Assembly: GCF_042100115.1 (NCBI RefSeq)
Contig: NC_091277.1
Span: 2,108,001 to 2,172,000 of the forward strand
DNA: 64,000 nucleotides
DNA from: Alternaria dauci
Lineage: Eukaryota > Ascomycota > Dothideomycetes > Pleosporales > Pleosporaceae
Direction of reading: 5' to 3'
In this document: positions 37,034 through 49,018 of the stretch, piece by piece
How positions within the stretch are numbered: position 1 is the first letter of the stretch
Layout: every line of letters starts with the position of its first letter
Notes under the pieces: model-generated
Databases searched by the model: none
The model's input: only the letters and a program-made list of their open reading frames with translations
What the model was told of the DNA's origin: nothing
Made by a program: the position numbers and the translations under genes

Positions 37034-37740
37034 AGTCATGGAGCTGCACGGTGCAAGATGAGCGGAAAATCGGAACATGGATATGTGGCACCCACGGATG
37101 ACGTTGTTGTTGATGGCCTGGAAGAACACTCGCCCTCAAGGCTCACTATGATCAGACAAAGACAACCCCCGTGATGCAGCTCTGGGATACTCGCATACTA
37201 CCAGGGAAAAAGGCGCTCTGCCACAAGCCGGAAGATCGGCAGTCATTACTACGCGCAAAGGCGAGCCATGGTTGGATGAGCGACACGTGCTTAAGAGTAC
37301 GGATGAGTTGTCTTTGGATTGCCCATTATGATAACACTTTGGTACATGAAACCACGACATGGTATTCGCAAGTCCTGATTTGGTGTCAAGGATGCACCTC
37401 TTTGATTGTCATGAACATCGTGATATCTTTCAGACCATGTTGCCGTGTCAGAAGCTCAGCAAAAGAGAAAATGGCCTTTAGTTTTATGAGCAGAGTATCA
37501 CGTACTCGTAAAACCATCAGTTCTCCTGCTGCATCCGGCACCACTCAGGCACACAACGCAAGGTCTTGGCGGCTCTTTATGCCCTGTGCTGATTTAGCGC
37601 GTGGCCGACGCGTTTGCCAACCACTTTCGCGTTCCCCTCCATTGATTGTTGCCTCCACCGCAATTGCCTCTTGCACAACCAACGCCTTGTCTATCCCGTT
37701 CGACATCAACGTACGCAATTCATCGTCCTTTACATTCAAA
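37034..37740. promoter_or_regulatory. PCNA promoter with an ACGCGT (MCB) box
   Basis: 707-bp intergenic stretch. ACGCGT, the MluI cell-cycle box bound by MBF (Mbp1/Swi6-type) factors in fungi, lies at 37608-37613, about 130 bp before the first coding base of PCNA. A second GCGCGT-like core sits just upstream. No gene was recognised. Confidence 0.5.
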
Positions 37741-38730
37741 AGTACGTACCTCTCCTGCGACATGTAGCGAACAAAACTGACCGTGTGCAGTGCTTGAGGC
37801 ACGCTTAAACCAGGCCAATGTCCTGAAGAAGGTACATTCGCGCAACAAAGGCTCAGTAAACGCCGTTCTAACGATGAACAGGTCGTCGACGCTATCAAGG
37901 ACCTTGTGCAGGACTGCAATTTCGATTGCAATGACTCGGGCATCGCGCTCCAGGCCATGGACAACTCGCACGTCGCCCTCGTCTCCATGATGCTCAAGTC
38001 CGAAGCCTTCTCGCCCTTCCGCTGCGACCGCAACATCGCGCTCGGTATCAACTTGGGGTCTCTCACAAAGGTGCTTCGTGCTGCTGGAAGCGACGACATC
38101 CTCACCATCAAGGCCGAGGATGCGCCAGATGTCGTCAACCTGGTCTTCGAAACCAAGAACGCAGCTAGAATCAGTGAATATGATATCAAGCTCATGGACA
38201 TTGACCAGGAGCATCTCGGTATTCCAGAGACAGACTATGCGGCCACAATCAAGCTGCCTGCTGCTGAGTTCCAGCGCATCTGTAGAGATTTGAGTGCATT
38301 GTCTGAGTCGGGTACGTCCTTTGGCACATGTGACAGTGTGGCTGAAAGCTGAAGCACGAGCTAATGTCTATCTAGTTTCAATCGAGTGCACCAAGGAGGG
38401 CGTCAAGTTCGCTTGCTCTGGCGACATTGGTTCGGGTTCCGTCATCCTCAAGCAAGATCCCAGCCTCGAAAAGGAGTCTGAGGCTGTCTTGATTGAGATG
38501 AACGAGCCTGTCTCGCTTACCTTCTCGCTGAAGTACCTGACCAATTTCTGCAAGGCTAGTGGCCTGTCGGACCAGGTCAAACTTTGCCTTTCCAGTGAGG
38601 TGCCTCTGTTAGTCGAGTACGGTCTTCAGGAACAGAGCTACCTAAGGTTTTACCTCGCGCCCAAGGTAAGAAGCCACTCCGCACTGCACGATACCATGGC
38701 TGACAAGAATAGATTGGCGACGAAGAGTAA
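37741..38730 (+). CDS. POL30: Proliferating cell nuclear antigen (sliding clamp)
   Basis: Homotrimeric DNA clamp for replicative polymerases and repair. The exons are 37741 (the A of the start codon only, plus 5' UTR upstream), 37791-37831, 37882-38311, 38376-38665 and 38713-38730, 259 residues. The start codon is split: A, a 49-bp intron (GTACGT..GTGCAG, branch ACTGAC), then TG. The protein opens [14 protein letters not shown] and continues [21 protein letters not shown]. The interdomain and PIP-binding regions are standard ([16 protein letters not shown]). The last exon of 18 nt gives IGDEE, completing APKIGDEE. The assignment is certain. Confidence 0.95.
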
Positions 38731-39064
38731 ACGCATCATGATTTCATTGACACACGAGCGGCATGTTTTCAGGATAGATGTGGGGGATTCGCGGCGCAAT
38801 GGCTTTGATATGCATCGAGCGTCTGTTAGGTTCATGATTCTGGTGTGCAACATTGGCGAGCAAGCGGTCCCGCGTGGTGTGTTCCGCGCCCTCGGCGCAA
38901 AAGGAAGGTTACTGCCCCACCTACGCTTCACGTCATACCGCGCGGAATTTCAGATAAGGAAGATCAACATAGTACATCAACAACATACCCCGCTTGCACT
39001 TTTGTACCTGCATCCCGCCTGCTCTGCCCAAGTGTTTCCCTCCCTCTCTCTCCCTAGTGCAAAC
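38731..39064. other. Pyridoxal kinase upstream region
   Basis: 334 bp with no recognisable element. Confidence 0.4.
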
Positions 39065-40674
39065 ATGGCCTCCGACACGCTAATACCGGACACGCGCGTG
39101 CTTGCCATTGCCAGTCATGTAAGACTCACAGGCTGAGGATGGGTCCTGTAGCTAACATACGACAGGTAGTCCATGGGTGAGTCGCGTGCCGTCGCGATGC
39201 ATGCAACACACTGACATTGAGCTGAGCTATGTCGGGAACAAAATGGCCACTCTTGTCATGCAATCGCTAGGTTGCGACGTCTCTGCGATCAACACCGTGC
39301 ATTACAGTGGGTGCACCCGGCATCTTTCTTGGGCCGGCGCGTGGCTAACAACTCAGGCAATCACACGGCGTACAAGCAAATCAGAGGCACCAAGACATCC
39401 GCGAGCGAGATCCTCGACCTCTATGAAGGACTACGTCAATCGAACCTCACCAACTTCGATGTACTTCTCACAGGATACATGCCCAGCGCCGAGGCCGTAC
39501 AAGCAATAGGGACAATTGGCAGGGATATCAAGCTCAACGCTGGCACGAAGCCTGGCAGCTTCTTCTGGGGTGCGTGATTGCGCGGGGTTGCAGGAACAAG
39601 ACTAACCGTGACAGTGCTCGATCCGGTCATGGGCGACAATGGCAAGCTGTATATCCCAGAAGATGAAGTGCCAGAGTACAAGGGGCTATTGCGCGAGGCA
39701 GACCTCATTCTTCCGAATCAATTCGAGGCCGAGTGAGTACAATCAGAGCGTTGCGGAACTAAGCGTGGCAGTTGTTAATAGGGCATAGACTACTTTCTGA
39801 CACGCCCATCACCGATCTCAAGTCCCTCGCCGCTGCGATCCAAGTCCTCCACAAGACCTACCAGGTCCCCCACGTGATTATCACGTCCCTTCGCTTGACA
39901 CGCGACAACCAGACCGTACCCTCGAGACCAGTATCGAAGGCTGGTACCGGCACGCATACTCCCTCCGACCCAGCAACATCCCAGCAAGGTTCACAACCGC
40001 AAGCGCCGCAGATCGACCTCAGCGACGTTGAGAACCTTACCATCATAGGCTCCACCGCAACCTCGGACTACAAACCGCGTCTCTTCCGCATCGATACCCC
40101 ACAACTCCCTCTCTTCTTCTCTGGGACGGGAGACATGTTCGCCGCGTTGACAATTCCTCGTCTTATCGAAGCTGTGCACGCTGCTTCTACGCCTGAGTTC
40201 AATCTCCATGCAACGTCAAGCTGGCGGTCACCTGACAATGTGTCGGCTGAGGAACTTCCTTTGGCGAAGGCGTGCCAGAAGGTTCTCGCGTCTATGCAAG
40301 CCATACTGACGCGCACAACGTCGGTCTGTCAGGAGAAGATGGCTGCATACGACGCCCGCGCTGCAAAAGAGGGCCGTGGTGAAGGCGGCGAGGCGGATGA
40401 AGAGATTAGCAAAAAGCGTCATTTGGCGCTCATGAATGCCAGTGAAGTCACGGTCCCGCGGTATGTGAAGGAGATGTTGGATCCGCCGCATCTCGAAAGG
40501 TTCAAACCACGAGCAGTGCACGAGGGCGAAAGCGTACCTGAGCATGTTGGCGAGAGGACGCCTGATGAATTGAATGTGCTGCATTTGGGCGTTGGGACAA
40601 AGGATGGTGGTGCAATGCAGGTATTACAGGCGGACACACAGGGTAAAGTTGTTGGAGAGGGCGAGACTTCATAA
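39065..40674 (+). CDS. PDXK: Pyridoxal kinase
   Basis: Phosphorylates pyridoxal, pyridoxine and pyridoxamine with ATP in the vitamin B6 salvage pathway (BUD16-like in yeast). Six exons: 39065-39118, 39166-39176, 39227-39306, 39357-39569, 39615-39732 and 39789-40674, 453 residues. The spliced N-terminus reads VLAIASHVVHGYVGNKMAT, with HGYVGN made across an 11-nt exon. Further motifs are TGYMPSAEAV, VLDPVMGDNGKLY, LPNQFEAE and the ATP-site FSGTGDMFAA. Yeast and mammalian enzymes are about 310 residues. The excess here is a low-complexity insertion (about residues 205-245) and a longer C-terminus. The assignment is firm. Confidence 0.9.
39166..39176 (+). other. 11-nt micro-exon in pyridoxal kinase
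   Basis: GTAGTCCATGG between two GT-AG introns of 47 and 50 bp. It encodes VVHG of the conserved HGYVGN substrate loop; skipping it would break the frame. Confidence 0.8.
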
Positions 40675-41018
40675 TATTTCGTTGCATAGACGTTCCGCGT
40701 AAAGCTCTATTTGGCCGCACCATTGACCACTCCCTAATGAGATGATCAACTTGTGACTGGACCCAAGCGAGACAATAGAACATTCATCCGCTTACCAAGC
40801 TCCGCACAGTGGCTCGTCCGCACTACAAGCTCAGCTGTATCCACCAGCATGTCCTGGGTCACAGATGTATGCATCGACCCGGCCAACTGACCTCTTGTCT
40901 TGTCCCCAAGCTCATCAAGGCCTGGTCTCCCAGCGTCAGCGTTGCGACACACGTGTGAAGAAGTCGGCACGTTGTGACCTCTCCTGCTCAGTCTGCATGC
41001 CACGACGTGTGCAGCCAC
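40675..41018. other. Convergent intergenic region, pyridoxal kinase/dUTPase
   Basis: 344 bp between two convergent 3' ends. No gene or terminator motif beyond AT-rich stretches was seen. Confidence 0.4.
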
Positions 41019-41782
41019 CTAAGCCTTCGTACCGTCTGTCGCTACAGCAGCAGCCGCACCGAAGCCACCTGTGCTGCCGAAGCCCCCGGCACCTCTGACG
41101 GTATCTTCTAGTTGATCTACCACAACTACGTCGGGCATGACAACCCGCTCGACTATCAGCTGGGCGATCCGGTCGCCGATCTTTACAGGGAAGTCTGTCT
41201 CTGAGAGATTGGCAAGGATGACACCAACAGGGCCGCGGTAGTCTGCGTCGATGACGCCGGCCATTGTATCGATGCCGTGTTTGAATGCGAGACCGGAGCG
41301 AGGGGCTACTCTGCCGTCTGTACAGCAAGTCAATCAGCATCGTGACTCCAGATTGCACATGAACAGTGAGAGTGGGGAGACTGGTTCTGAGAATAGAAAC
41401 ACGTACATGTCCCGTCCGGCACCGAGATCTTGATGTCAGTTTTTACCAGAGCTCTTCCCCGTGCAGGAATCACGGTCTCCTCTGCACTGTACAAGTCATG
41501 TCCAGCCGCAAATGCGCTCCCCTTTGTCGGCGCCTTGGCATTTGGGCTCAGCAATTGGATCTGCAATTGTTGTTCGGCCGAGGGTTGTAGTGCTGCCATG
41601 TTGTTATGGCTGGGGAGATGTGTAGCCGCCAAGGGTGTCGGTGTTGCGGCGCCCGAGTCTGTTCCTCGTGGTAGGGTGGAGGCGTGGGAGAGAGGTGTGG
41701 GGTCGATGACTTTTGTTCGCTTTGGAAGGGGTGATGCGGGCAGAGATGGCGGCTCGTGGACTGGAACGGGAGTTTCTGACAT
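41019..41782 (-). CDS. DUT1: dUTP pyrophosphatase
   Basis: Hydrolyses dUTP to dUMP and pyrophosphate, keeping uracil out of DNA and feeding dTMP synthesis. Exons 41407-41782 and 41019-41317 give 224 residues. After a disordered Pro/Thr-rich N-terminus of about 65 residues all five trimeric dUTPase motifs follow: [11 protein letters not shown] (I), [10 protein letters not shown] (II), [13 protein letters not shown] (III), [12 protein letters not shown] (IV) and [11 protein letters not shown] (V). The splice T/AC at [12 protein letters not shown] is exact. The assignment is certain. Two MCB boxes lie just upstream. Confidence 0.94.
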
Positions 41783-41843
41783 TTTTTTCTCTTAGACGTC
41801 AATCTGGGGTTGTTGGGACGGGCGGTGAGGGTGGTGGTGAAAG

Positions 41844-41872
41844 ACGCGTTGGGTGGGGAACAGACGACGCGT
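41844..41872. promoter_or_regulatory. Two ACGCGT (MCB) boxes upstream of DUT1
   Basis: ACGCGT at 41844-41849 and 41867-41872, 62 and 85 bp before the DUT1 start codon on the minus strand. ACGCGT is palindromic. Paired MCB boxes close to the start are typical of MBF-controlled S-phase genes. Confidence 0.6.
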
Positions 41873-44338
41873 TGAGGTGCGCTTTCATTGGCTGGTTGGC
41901 GAGGAAGGGACAGCTTCCTTCTGTTCATGTTGCGCACAACTCTGCTTTCCACTGTCCACGTCTCTTCCGTAAGCCACAACCACATACCAACAGTCGAGTC
42001 AACCTCTGTCCAACGTCACGATAGGCATCTCGATAAAAGATGGAATACACACAGTGACAGTACCCCAACTCGCACCCCTTCGGAAGCACCTGCGGGCTAC
42101 CATGCAAGAACGGCCAAGGTTGCTTCGTTAGCCACCAGGATTGCTGCCAGTCAGCGAAAAAGAGTGCTGGTCGCAGTCTGGATGTTGTGCGCCATGAACA
42201 TGCGCATGGGAGCAGGGCCCCGCTATATTCTCTGCAAGCGAGCAGCGCGTTCTTATGGTACCTTTGCTGCGTGCGTAACGCATTTCAGATGATGTGTTGG
42301 CTCTCGTGACCTCACAGCCACTCAGAGGGACTGTGCCTAGGAGAGAGAGGCGGCTTATGTCGATCCCCCGCATTGGACACAACGGCATTGATAAATCCCA
42401 GACGTTGTCGTCATGTTAAATTTGGTTATGTGGAGGTGTCTAGGGGCTGGCAGATTTACATATCTTGGGCGAGGAAATGTGCCACTGAGTACACCGTGGT
42501 CGAGTGCGAGGACCTCTAATCATAATGACAGGCTAACGGCTTGCGAGTCAGCACTCCGATCCAACATTGTCCGGCGAGGTGTTCGTCAGTCAATCACACG
42601 GCGACCCCGTGACTTCGTTGAGCCGCCTTGGCTCCAGAGCTTGAACAGCGATCTCGGGAGCTTGACACGACCTGCGGTGTTGGCTCAAATCCACAATGTC
42701 CGCAAACTCTCCTTCATCACGACCGTGCACATCACAAGACCATCTTGTTTTGAGTCTCGTGATCCCTACGAAATTTCCATCTCCATGGGGCGGAATGCCG
42801 GATAGAAGCGACTCCGACATTACCAATCCTCCATACAGAGCTACTGGTCAGACACAATCTCCAGACATCTCGGGAGTTACCCTGGCCTCGTTCCAGTCCA
42901 CATACCCAGCCGTGACCTGGTTCAACCTTGGGACATCAGCGCATTGGATGAACTGCGATTAGTGAGCGGGGTGGATGACAGACTCCGTGCATACAGTGTA
43001 CGAGATTCTCGCCTCCAAATGCATTGCGTGGCTAATCACCACCGCGTTGCCTGTCCGGCACTGGTTAGTTCGAGAAAATCCTCCCGATAGTTCGACCAAG
43101 CGCTGGGTACATCGTTCGAGGCTACCATGGCCGGCTCATATAATTGGTCGAGACGACGCTACCGCAGTCAAGCATGCTTGTTGAGCCTCACGGAGTGCTA
43201 TGGGAACTAATGTACCCCGTTTACCCTGTCGTTCTTTTGCTACTTTGGCGCGGCCCAGAAGCAAAATCCTGCCACACTACCGTTTCCCCACCTCTCCGAT
43301 GTGCGCTACGGTACTCACAGACCACTGGCTGGTGTCAGCTCGTCGGCCAATGTTAGCAATACCGAGCACCAAAGCAGCGATATTCCAGAATCCTTCCATG
43401 ACTATACTGCGTACAGCTCGATACCGTCTGTCCAATCCATCGTGCACGAAAAGGCTTGTCTGAGCTTGGGGAGCCCATCGGTCATTGCAACGGCCAGACA
43501 CACACCGCAAACGCTTCGTTGAAGAGCGAGGCGTTGCGATGGTTTGACAATCGAGGCAAGACGAACACCAAGCCCATATAATCGTCATAGGCATTGCTCC
43601 GCAGTCACGTCTATCAAGCAGTCATGCAGTAGTGAAAGACGGTGGCTGTTTGCACATCAATGCATTATCCCCAGTATGAGGTCAGTGGTTCACGACATAC
43701 ACGGACCCGACTTGACAGATCGCATCTGCTAAACGCAGCGCTACTGGCTTAGTGCCCTATCAGCAGACTGCCCACACGCCACATCTTCGTCCAGCACGCG
43801 ACTTGCATATCACTGTTGAGTGCGCGTGTCAGTAGACCGGCCGTGTCTGGCACGTACCCTTTAGAAAACTGACATTACTCACCATCGTGTTGCTGGAACA
43901 CAAGCATGGAATCGCTGAACAATGTAGCGGTAGTTGTATCTCGGCTTCTTGGTTTGTAATTCCGCCTAAAATTGGCTCACGACGTGAACGCTTTGGTGAT
44001 CACAGGCCTGGGACGTACGAGTGGTCCCCATCTCGTCTGCTCTAGGTTCAACACTACTATGGCTAAGACCACCCGCTAAGCTTCCCCAGCACCTTCGGAC
44101 CTATTCTTACTAGTTTGCTGGCCAGCCGCGGGACTAGCGCGCTCAATCCATGCGTCCAGTCTCCAGACTAGGCGGCTGCCCATGGAGATGCCCAGGCTCG
44201 TGGAAACACTTCCCCAAATGTACTTAAAGATGGTCAGCCCGCCATGAAGTAGTAGACATCCTCATCCGAGTATTCTGTTTCACTCAAGACTCGAGTCTTC
44301 CTTCTCCATCGGTATCACATCTCAGACTGTTGCCAACC
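41873..44338. other. Gene-free stretch upstream of the hexose transporter
   Basis: About 2.45 kb with no supported gene. Short frames on both strands have no motif or splice logic. One SYGGRG-type (CreA) core, GCGGGG, is at 42966-42971. Confidence 0.45.
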
Positions 44339-46057
44339 ATGGGTCTGATGTTGCAGAAGCCCCAGGGCGTAGCTGGCTCGACAGCGCCCGCCATCTTGGT
44401 CGGCCTGTTTGTTGCTTTTGGTGGCGTTCTATTCGGGTATGCAAGTTCCATCTCTCAGCATATGACTATACTGACTTTCACAGTTATGATACTGGTACCA
44501 TTGGTGGTATCCTAGGGATGAAGCACTGGCGAGAGCTTTTCAGCACTGGCTTTCGCAACCGTACCGACGGTCTCCCCGATGTCACCGCCGATCAAACCTC
44601 GTTGATCGTCTCCATTCTCTCAGCTGGTACCTTCTTCGGTGCTCTGACTGCCGCACCTACTGCCGATCTCCTCGGTCGCCGCTTGGGTCTTGTTGTCAGC
44701 AACATCGTCTTCTGTGTCGGTGTCGTCCTTCAGACCATCGCTACCGCTATCCCTATGTTCGTTGCTGGACGGTTCTTCGCTGGTTACGGTGTCGGTATGA
44801 TTAGTGCCACTATTCCCTTGTACCAATCCGAGACTGCACCGAAGTGGATTCGCGGTACCATCGTTGGTTGCTACCAGCTTGCTATTACCATTGGTCTTTT
44901 GCTTGCTGCTATCGTCAACAACGCCACCAAAGATAGGGACGATACTGGCTCATACCGTATTCCCATTGCTGTTCAGTTTGCCTGGGCTATCGTTCTCTTC
45001 GTTGGTTGCATCTGGCTTCCCGAAACTCCTCGCTGGTTCATCAAGAAGGGTCACCCAGAGAAGGCTGCCAAGTCTCTTTCCACTCTTCGCCGCCTTGACG
45101 TTCATGACCCCGCTCTCGTTGAGGAATTGGCTGAGATTACTGCCAACCATGAATACGAACTGTCTCTTGGCAAGGCCACCTACCTCGACTGCTTCCGCGG
45201 TAACCTAGGAAAGCGCCTCTTCACTGGTTGTGCTCTCCAGTCTCTTCAGCAACTCACTGGTGTCAACTTCATCTTCTACTACGGAACATCCTTCTTCCAG
45301 AACTCGGGAATCAACAACCCCTTCGTCGTCAGTATGATCACCTCTTGCGTCAACGTTGCCTCTACCTTCCCTGGTCTTTACCTGGTCGAGAAGTGGGGTC
45401 GCCGCAACCTTCTCCTTTTCGGTGCCATCGGTATGGCTGTCTGCCAATTCATCGTTGCCATTACCGGTACCGTTGCTGGCGTTGAGAACCAGTCTGCCCA
45501 AAAGGCTTTGATCGCATTTGTCTGCATCTACATTTTCTTCTTCGCCTGCTCATGGGGACCCGTTGCCTGGGTCGTCACTGGCGAAATCTTCCCTCTCAAG
45601 GTCCGAGCAAAGTCTCTCTCCATGACTACCGCGAGTAATTGGTAAGACCGAATCCTTCTCCACGTGGTATTGAAGTTCATAACTAACGATAATATCCAGG
45701 TTGCTCAACTTCGCCATCGGATACGCCACCCCGTACATGGTTAACGACGGTCCCGGTAACGCCAACATGGGTGCTAAGGTCTTCTTCGTTTGGGGCGGAT
45801 GCTGCTTCATTTGCATCTTCTTCGTTTGGGCCATGATCTACGAGACCAAGGGACTTTCTCTTGAGCAAGTCGACGAGCTCTATGGCAAGTGCTCCCAGGC
45901 CTGGAAGTCTCCTGGCTTCGTTCCTTCCATCTCTTTCCAAGATGTTCAGGACATGCACGCCGACAACCGCCGCGCCAGCTTGACCGAGATCGAAGCCGAC
46001 GCTTCTCGCAAGAGGAGCGCCACCTACAACGAGTACCCTGAAAAGCAAGTGGTATAA
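44339..46057 (+). CDS. Hexose transporter (MFS sugar porter family)
   Basis: Plasma-membrane monosaccharide transporter. Exons 44339-44436, 44484-45641 and 45700-46057 give 537 residues. Sugar-porter signatures in order are LFGYDTGTIGGILGM (completed across intron 1), DLLGRRLG, PETPRWFIKKG, QQLTGVNFIFYYGTSFF, WGRRNLL, GPVAWVVTGEIFPLKVRAKS, and YETKGLSLEQVDELY. Twelve hydrophobic segments are evident. Wobble positions are strongly biased to C, unlike neighbouring genes, as in highly expressed fungal genes. Closest in style to fungal high-affinity glucose transporters of the HXT/Mst group. Substrate preference is not decidable from sequence. Confidence 0.9.
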
Positions 46058-49018
46058 ATGTCCATTCCACAAGACTTATTGATTTCACGAAGAGTAATGA
46101 GAGAGTCCCTACTACCCTTGTAACTACACACCTAGCGTTTTTGAGTTTTGCATCATAGCGCTGCGCACTGTATATATCCATCATCTATGAATTATGATCT
46201 TTAACACTTCATCTACGCCCACAAGTGTTTGCCTCGTGCTCTCACTCATTCGCCTTCCAATCCGCTCCCATGTCCCTCTAACGGAAGGATAATCGGTAAC
46301 ACCAGTCTAGATCCCGCCACTTACGCGAGCGTGTCCGGCACTCCCTCCAGACAGCCAGTACCCAATCGCCAAAATCCAATCGGTCATCTCCCGCAACGCC
46401 ATGGCGTTTCCCCAGATTTACCCCAACTCTAGCGTCGCGGGTAGCGCCATCTAGCGGCTGACCTGGATAAAGCCGCCCGAAAGCTTCATTGGCATTGTGT
46501 CAAACAACGTTTGGTCATAGATTCGACCAGTTTTAGTCTCAAGTGGTGAGAAATAGATGTTGTATATGATGGCGGAACTTGGCGCATATTGCTAGTCTTT
46601 TAATCATCTCCATACCAGCAACTGTTTGCCTTTCGATCTGCGAACAGTTGTGCCGCTTCACTTTCGCAATGAATACAACATACATACTGTTTTGGGACAA
46701 TCAGTAATAAATTTTGTGTTCAGCTGCGCGTGTGCTTGCGGAGCCAGTCACCCTGAACTCGACATCATGTGACCTATTACGATGATGCGCATCTGTCCGA
46801 CTATGCTGTGCTTCCCTAAGAGATGTTTTTTTCCCTCGAAGCGAGAAGTGGCACTGCTCGTGTAGGGCCGACCGGAGGGACATTGTGTCGTTTGTGGTTG
46901 CTGATCTGAGATCAAGTGTGAAAAATATGTATAAAAAGTTTAAGCACTGGAGCCCCTTGGCCGAAAGCGCTTGCGGATGATGCAATGACAGTAGTACATA
47001 CACGCTCCGTAAGCAGACGCGAAAAATCTGCTTGTGTACGCGGCTGTTTTAATTCTGTTAACAACTGGCTATCTGTGAAATCTCAGTCTGTATTCGGAGA
47101 GAGGCGGCCAATTATGAAGAGTGGAAAATCAACGCGCAACGCAACGACGCTTTAAATGCAGTCCGGCAAGCATGTTCCAAAGCCTGACAGCGTCACGATT
47201 TGAGAGTGATGAAATTTCGTGTCGTCACTTCGACTTTGCACTGCTGCACTGCACAGTCTGAAGGTTGCTTGAGGTCAAAGCATTGACTTGGTACACCAGA
47301 GTTTGAGGATCTTCTGCATCTGTCTTGGGTAATGACGCATGCCAAGAGACTAAGCGTCATCTCTGTCTCGGCTTCTCCACCCGAATGTTCGAAACCTTCC
47401 AAAGTTTGCAAACGGTGATCTTTCAAACTTCGTCGCGACCTAGCCTTGGTTCATACTTATGATGGACATCTTCAGTTCGCGTTGTGCATGGATTTACCGT
47501 GCTTTCATACGCGACGCCACCCTCACATGGCATGCGCACATGCCTCGCAAGACGGACGTCACGCTTCGAGCGGTTTGTTTTTGGTAGATTCACAAAGTCA
47601 AGAAGATAAGACTGTAGATGTAATATAACTGACCAGGAGTGTACTCTCTCTATAGGGGCCTACACAGGTGACCACTGCGGAGTTGCAAGCTTGCTCATGT
47701 GAGGCCAAACTTTCACTCGCCACGAACAATCCGAACTGCATGCAGATTTGTATCCTCCATTCAACACAAACGCTGGCCAGGTCGGCAATCAACTCATTCA
47801 CAAACACTGATAACGTCTATGAGAAACAGTGCGCTCGATGCCCTGGATGAGGCAGTGTACGGCTCCACATACAGTTTCGGCGAACGCGCATTACGCTTGG
47901 AATTGAAAGCCCACACCCCACAATCCTCCATCGAGATACCATTCATGTGTCGACACAAAAATCACGAACCCATACTGTTGTTTGGAAGAGTCACGAAACC
48001 GACATAAAATTCTCTTTACGAACATGGCAGAGAGGAATGTACCACAAAGGTCGTACTAAATTTCGGCATGCGATCCGACGGGGCGAGGCTTTCTTTGCCA
48101 GGACGTGAGCCCCTCTGGAATAAGGGGGCTGAGGTGAGCCCCTAGTCGCAAGAGTATAGCAATGCATGTGCTTTAGGAGGTTTCTAAGTAGGTCAAGGAG
48201 AAACTCAGATGATAGACCAGGAGCCTTCCGTGCTGATTGGAACATTGATATCTTCTCATCTTCAGATTCCCCGGTTCCCTGGGTTACTGTTAGCAGGGTT
48301 GACTTGTTATGACGTTATCCTCGATGATATGTTGATCTCCAATATACCGCTGGCCATATGAAGAATGCCGAGTGCTGAAATCTTGTGGGAATGGCATGAC
48401 AGGGGTGTATGCCGAAGAGCAGGCCGTTATTCAGCCCGCTGGTAGCCATAGAAGAATTCGTCTTGGAAAATCAAGGAAGAGTCGTCATAACAACGCGACT
48501 GGCCTAGATGCCTGGAAAGATTCGAATTGATTCTAATCCCCGACACGTCAACGGGAACTAGGTTAGCGTCGCGCAAACGCCTTCCTTCTTGGATTTTCCA
48601 CGTGTCCCAGCAGATCGATGATACATGTTCTAGGACTCGCCCCAGATTGACGTCTTCACCGCGAGCCTCGTCCGAGAGTTTTGCAGACTTTGTCGCCGCA
48701 GACCCATACCCTTATCGGACCGGTGAGTGCGGGTTTAACGGATGTATAGTGCACGCACCGCTTGAGGCTCAAAAACGTCGTCAAAGTGGGTCTGATACCA
48801 ACGGCGTAGATCGGCGAAAGAGCAAAACACTAGGATAGTGATACGGCAACCTCATACCGTCTCTTGACATATTACAAATGCTGGAAAACTTCTAGAAATG
48901 TGTATAAGTATAAGACAGCTGCGTGGCAGAGAGTGTCTTTGCATCTCATCAAACAATCCTACATCACTCACACACAACACTTCATTCATCCCCTACTCAA
49001 TAATAATTCCAAACAACC
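46058..49018. other. Gene-free stretch upstream of the alcohol dehydrogenase
   Basis: Almost 3 kb without a supported gene, RNA gene or recognised repeat. The last 100 bp are rich in CA and AAC motifs typical of a 5' leader. Confidence 0.5.
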
